64,000 bases of DNA from JAJYKC01 sp035545735. GTDB taxonomy: Bacteria > Acidobacteriota > Terriglobia > Bryobacterales > Bryobacteraceae. Of the stretch, positions 61,438 to 64,000 are shown piece after piece. The DNA is taken from positions 12,659 through 76,658 of the forward strand of contig DASZXS010000013.1 in the NCBI GenBank assembly GCA_035545735.1. The letters are read 5' to 3'. Below the pieces are notes generated by a model, which searched no databases, was not told where the DNA came from, and saw only the letters and a list, made by a program, of their open reading frames with translations. Each line of letters starts with the position of its first letter. Position 1 is the stretch's first letter. The position numbers were made by a program, and so were the translations under genes.

Positions 61438-62385
61438 TTAACAGAAGAGAACGCCGCTCGGGGCCTCCAGTCCCGCGCTCTCGCACAACCAGGTCCGGCC
61501 GAAGTCCTCCGAGAAATACAAATTACCGGCTCGATCGGCGATCGCGATGGACGAGCCCATTGCGGCGATACAACCGGTGTCGGCAATACCGCCGGTCCAC
61601 GCCGGCATCCCGCCTTCGACGGCTGCTATCGATCCTTCCGGCTGGAGGGGCCGCCGGTAGATTCGTCCCTGGGCCGCGAACTGATCGGCCGCCGCCGAGA
61701 AGATGATGTCGTCGCCCGAAAACGCTACAGCGGAGCAGTGCGTCGCGTGGAGGCCGTCCCGCTCGATGGTCCACGTCGCCCCGGAGTCGCGGCTAATGCA
61801 AAGGCCTACACCGGCCGCCGCGGCAACCACCTCCGGATTTGCCGGATGGGCGCGCACCTCATGCACATCGCTGTGGATATCGATCGTGGGCTGCCAGCTT
61901 CTTCCAGCATCCAGGGAGCGCGGAATGCCTCCCACATGAACGTTTGCGAATAAGATGCTCCCGTTCGAATTGGCGGCGACGGATCGAATCCCCAGCGGTG
62001 GCCCGAAACGCTGTCCATTCACAATTGCCGACCCGGCAAACCAGGCATCCCGCCCCTTGACGCCCTGGAAGCCATCGATAGGCTCGAGCACAGGGCTGCC
62101 GCGGCTGTGCCGCAGCATGCGCGCATCGTCGGTTCCAACATAGATGGTGTCTCGAACCGCCATACAACAGGAAAGCTCGAAATCGCTTGTCGCGAGGGTT
62201 TCCCATCCGCCTTCCGGCGCGCGCCGGCAGAGGGAATGCCGGCCGGCAATAGCGAGAGCGCCGCCGCGTCCATCGGGCGCGAGCCCTCGAACCGGCTGGC
62301 TGTCGATCTCTTGCGTGCGCCTGCCGCCCTCCACAGCGAACAGCCCATCGCCCCAAGTGGCTACCAGAATTGGCGGTTTCTTCAC
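61438..62385 (-). CDS. Asp-box (BNR/YCF48-like) beta-propeller protein without signal peptide
   Basis: 315 residues. Three Asp-box motifs (S-x-D-x-G-x-x-W type: SLDAGRSW, SRDSGATW, SEDFGRTW) and repeated hydrophobic strands point to a sialidase/Vps10-like propeller. No signal peptide or membrane helix is seen at MKKPPILVATWGDGLF, so it seems cytoplasmic or exported by another route. Sialidase catalytic residues are not evident. It lies upstream of the kinase operon on the same strand (190 bp gap). The function is unknown. Confidence 0.75.
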   Translation of the reverse strand: MKKPPILVATWGDGLFAVEGGRRTQEIDSQPVRGLAPDGRGGALAIAGRHSLCRRAPEGGWETLATSDFELSCCMAVRDTIYVGTDDARMLRHSRGSPVLEPIDGFQGVKGRDAWFAGSAIVNGQRFGPPLGIRSVAANSNGSILFANVHVGGIPRSLDAGRSWQPTIDIHSDVHEVRAHPANPEVVAAAAGVGLCISRDSGATWTIERDGLHATHCSAVAFSGDDIIFSAAADQFAAQGRIYRRPLQPEGSIAAVEGGMPAWTGGIADTGCIAAMGSSIAIADRAGNLYFSEDFGRTWLCESAGLEAPSGVLFC

Positions 62386-62532
62386 GGATTATCTTCCCTT
62401 GCGGGAGCGAGCCCTTATGGATTTTCCCGCAAAATCGTTCGGCGGCCATGCCAGGATAAATCCTACTCCGACGCGGGTTTGCGCATCCGGAAGACCGGTT
62501 GGCAACACGGTTGCGGGCGCGGAGATCTGCTG

Positions 62533-62541
62533 TGGTATGCT
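62533..62541 (+). promoter_or_regulatory. Extended -10 promoter element before rpsO
   Basis: TGGTATGCT fits the TGnTATAAT extended -10 pattern, 55 bp before the rpsO start. A weak -35 (TTGCGG, 62511) lies 19 bp upstream. Confidence 0.45.
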
Positions 62542-62595
62542 GTTACAGTAAAGAAAAAGGAAGATTAAGGTAAGACGAGGAGTATCTATTCTAGA

Positions 62596-62865
62596 ATGGC
62601 ACTGGCGTCCGAAGTCAAGCAGCAGGTAATCACCAAATACAAGAAGCACAAGACCGACAGCGGTTCGCCAGAGGTACAGGTAGCGATCCTGAGTCAGCGG
62701 CTGAAGCAACTCGAGGAGCATTTCAAGGCGAATAAGCAGGACCATCATTCCCGCCGGGGATTGCTTTCAATGGTAGCGCGCCGCAGGCGTCTGCTCGATT
62801 ATCTGAAGAGCCGTAGCCCGGAAAGGTACAAGGCCCTCATCGTTAGCCTCGGCATCCGCCGGTAA
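62596..62865 (+). CDS. rpsO: 30S ribosomal protein S15
   Basis: 89 residues, full length. HKTDSGSPEVQVAILSQRLKQLEEHFK and HHSRRGLLSMVARRRRLLDYLK are the S15 signatures that contact 16S rRNA and the bridge to 23S rRNA. It is followed by pnp, the conserved rpsO-pnp order. Confidence 0.98.
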   Translation: MALASEVKQQVITKYKKHKTDSGSPEVQVAILSQRLKQLEEHFKANKQDHHSRRGLLSMVARRRRLLDYLKSRSPERYKALIVSLGIRR

Positions 62866-62883
62866 CAGGCTGAGGATTTGGGT

Positions 62884-62908
62884 AACCTCCGCCCCGGTGG
62901 GCGGGGTT
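62884..62908 (+). promoter_or_regulatory. Strong hairpin between rpsO and pnp
   Basis: AACC-t-CCGCCC pairs with GGGCGG-GGTT around a CGGT loop: ten base pairs with one bulge. It lies 19 bases after the rpsO stop and 97 before pnp. There is no U tract. In E. coli the corresponding leader hairpin is an RNase III site used in PNPase autoregulation; a similar role here is inferred. Confidence 0.5.
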
Positions 62909-63004
62909 CACTCCCGGAAATTCCGGCGGGTTCATTCTCTCCCAGTCTCCTCTTAATCGGATCGGGCGAAGCGAGGTTCGCGGCCCGAGATTAAAGGACT
63001 CGCA

Positions 63005-64000
63005 ATGTTGCAAACTGTTGAAGTCGACCTGCATGGTCGCAAGATTACCCTGGAAACGGGCAAGGTAGCCAAGCAGGCCAATGGGGCCGTGGTTGTCCGT
63101 TCCGGAGACTCGGTGGTGCTGGTCACCGCCTGTACGGCCGAAGAGCCGAAGCCTGGGGCATCGTTTTTTCCCCTTACCGTCGATTACCGCGAATACACGT
63201 ATGCCGCCGGCAAATTTCCCGGCGGATTCATTAAGCGCGAAGGCCGCCCCTCGGAAAAAGAAATTCTGACCAGCCGGTTGATTGACCGGCCGATCCGTCC
63301 GCTGTTCCCCGAAGGCTATTCCCACGAAACCCAGGTGATCGCCATGGTCCTTTCGGCGGATACCGAAAACGACCCCAGCATTCTCGCGATCATAGGCGCG
63401 GGCGCTGCACTGGCTATCTCCGACATTCCCTTCCACCACGTGCTTTCGGCCGTGCGGGTGGGACATATCGACGGCGAACTGGTGGTAAATCCCGGCTACG
63501 ACGACTCACGCCAGTCGAAGTTGAACATCGTGGTGGCCGGAACCGAATCGGGCATCGTGATGGTGGAAGCCGGAGCAAACCAGGCATCCGAAGAAGAAGT
63601 CCTCGGCGCCATCGAATACGGGCACGATTGCTGCAAGAAGATTTCGGCGGCGATCAAAGAGCTGGTTGCCAAAACCGGCAAACCGAAGCGCGAGTACAGC
63701 GCTCCGGCGATCAACGAAGAACTCTACAAGCAGATTGAGGCCTCGGTGCGCGCGGAGTTGACCGATGCGCTCGACACCAAAAAGTATCCGAAGCTCGAAA
63801 GCTACCACCGGATCCACGAAGCCAAAAAGAAGGCCGTGGAAGCGCTGCCCGAAGAGCAGCAGGCGGATGCCAAGAATTTGTTCGACCGGCTGAAAGAGCG
63901 CATTTTCCGCGACGAGATGCTGGATGCGCGCCGGCGCCCCGACGGGCGCGCGTTTGACGAGATCCGCGACATCGAAGTGGAAGCGGGCGTGCTTCCCCGC
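63005..64000 (+). CDS. pnp: Polyribonucleotide nucleotidyltransferase (PNPase), C-terminus cut by window edge
   Basis: The first 332 residues, open at the window end. First RNase PH-like domain with TVDYREYTYAAGKFPGGF and TSRLIDRPIRPLFPEGY; then the all-helical linker (KYPKLESYHRIHEAKKKAVEALPEE) and the beginning of the second domain (RRPDGRAFDEIR). It degrades RNA 3' to 5' using phosphate and is a degradosome component in other bacteria. AAAGGA precedes the ATG. Confidence 0.97.
   Translation, partial: MLQTVEVDLHGRKITLETGKVAKQANGAVVVRSGDSVVLVTACTAEEPKPGASFFPLTVDYREYTYAAGKFPGGFIKREGRPSEKEILTSRLIDRPIRPLFPEGYSHETQVIAMVLSADTENDPSILAIIGAGAALAISDIPFHHVLSAVRVGHIDGELVVNPGYDDSRQSKLNIVVAGTESGIVMVEAGANQASEEEVLGAIEYGHDCCKKISAAIKELVAKTGKPKREYSAPAINEELYKQIEASVRAELTDALDTKKYPKLESYHRIHEAKKKAVEALPEEQQADAKNLFDRLKERIFRDEMLDARRRPDGRAFDEIRDIEVEAGVLPR

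Overview
The window looks like a chromosomal segment of a GC-rich, Gram-negative, flagellated acidobacterium, most like the Solibacter/Bryobacter group. The pointers are two very large Oar-type TonB-dependent receptors with an N-terminal carboxypeptidase-regulatory domain, each followed by a secreted TPR protein; a CRTAC1/ASPIC-UnbV propeller; Tat-exported DUF362, amidohydrolase and sulfatase proteins; and a GH127 glycosidase. This assignment rests on family content, not on a marker-gene search. Coding density is very high. No gene-free stretch exceeds about 250 bp, and I found no rRNA, tRNA, IS element, prophage or CRISPR array.

Layout. 1-9550: an Oar receptor/TPR/alkaline-phosphatase-superfamily operon (minus), then DUF362 (minus), an amidohydrolase (plus) and a CRTAC1-like propeller (minus). 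9620-20906: a plus-strand housekeeping run, Trm112-like, GT9, MsbA-like ABC exporter, yicC, gmk, rpoZ, coaBC, type-4 UDG, tmk and sirtuin, mostly joined by 4-base stop/start overlaps; then (after a minus-strand DUF2007 gene) ytxH-like, pruA and galE. 20903-30706: a minus-strand run reading dciA-like, gatC, gatA, sodA, potABCD, mmsA, asnB. 30737-38093: maf, a GH127 glycosidase, a solitary Cas6-like protein, the yceD-rpmF-plsX operon and dsbD. 38090-44343: a flagellar basal-body/export operon flgB-flgC-fliE-fliF-fliG-fliH-fliI-fliJ (minus) behind a consensus sigma-54 promoter. 44448-51961: M1 aminopeptidase, a Gly/Tyr-rich secreted protein, DUF302, a small membrane protein, and a sulfatase module (formylglycine-generating enzyme and PPIase divergent from a CTPSR sulfatase). 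52064-57621: ferredoxin and hemerythrin genes behind a CRP/FNR-like palindrome, then the second Oar/TPR pair. 57796-62385: a small secreted protein, a cyclic-nucleotide-domain histidine kinase overlapping a response-regulator/thioredoxin-reductase fusion, and an Asp-box propeller. 62596-end: rpsO and the start of pnp.

How the genes work together. The plus run links envelope lipid/glycan export with nucleotide, CoA and DNA-repair functions. The minus run links tRNA-Gln/Asn amidation, superoxide defence and polyamine uptake. The sulfatase and its FGE form a plausible self-contained maturation pair for sulfated-glycan use, alongside the GH127 arabinofuranosidase and the Oar outer-membrane proteins.

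The most unusual unit is the kinase/fusion operon at 58168-61247. The output protein keeps receiver, glutaredoxin-like, FAD and NAD(P)H folds, but both redox CxxC sites are missing and only one cysteine remains in 554 residues. A tandem repeat whose single mismatch creates an inverted repeat lies just upstream. Regulatory signals that stand out elsewhere are the sigma-54 promoter almost touching the flgB start codon, the CRP/FNR-like site placed at about -41.5 before the ferredoxin gene, and a hairpin covering the Shine-Dalgarno sequence of the Gly/Tyr-rich protein.
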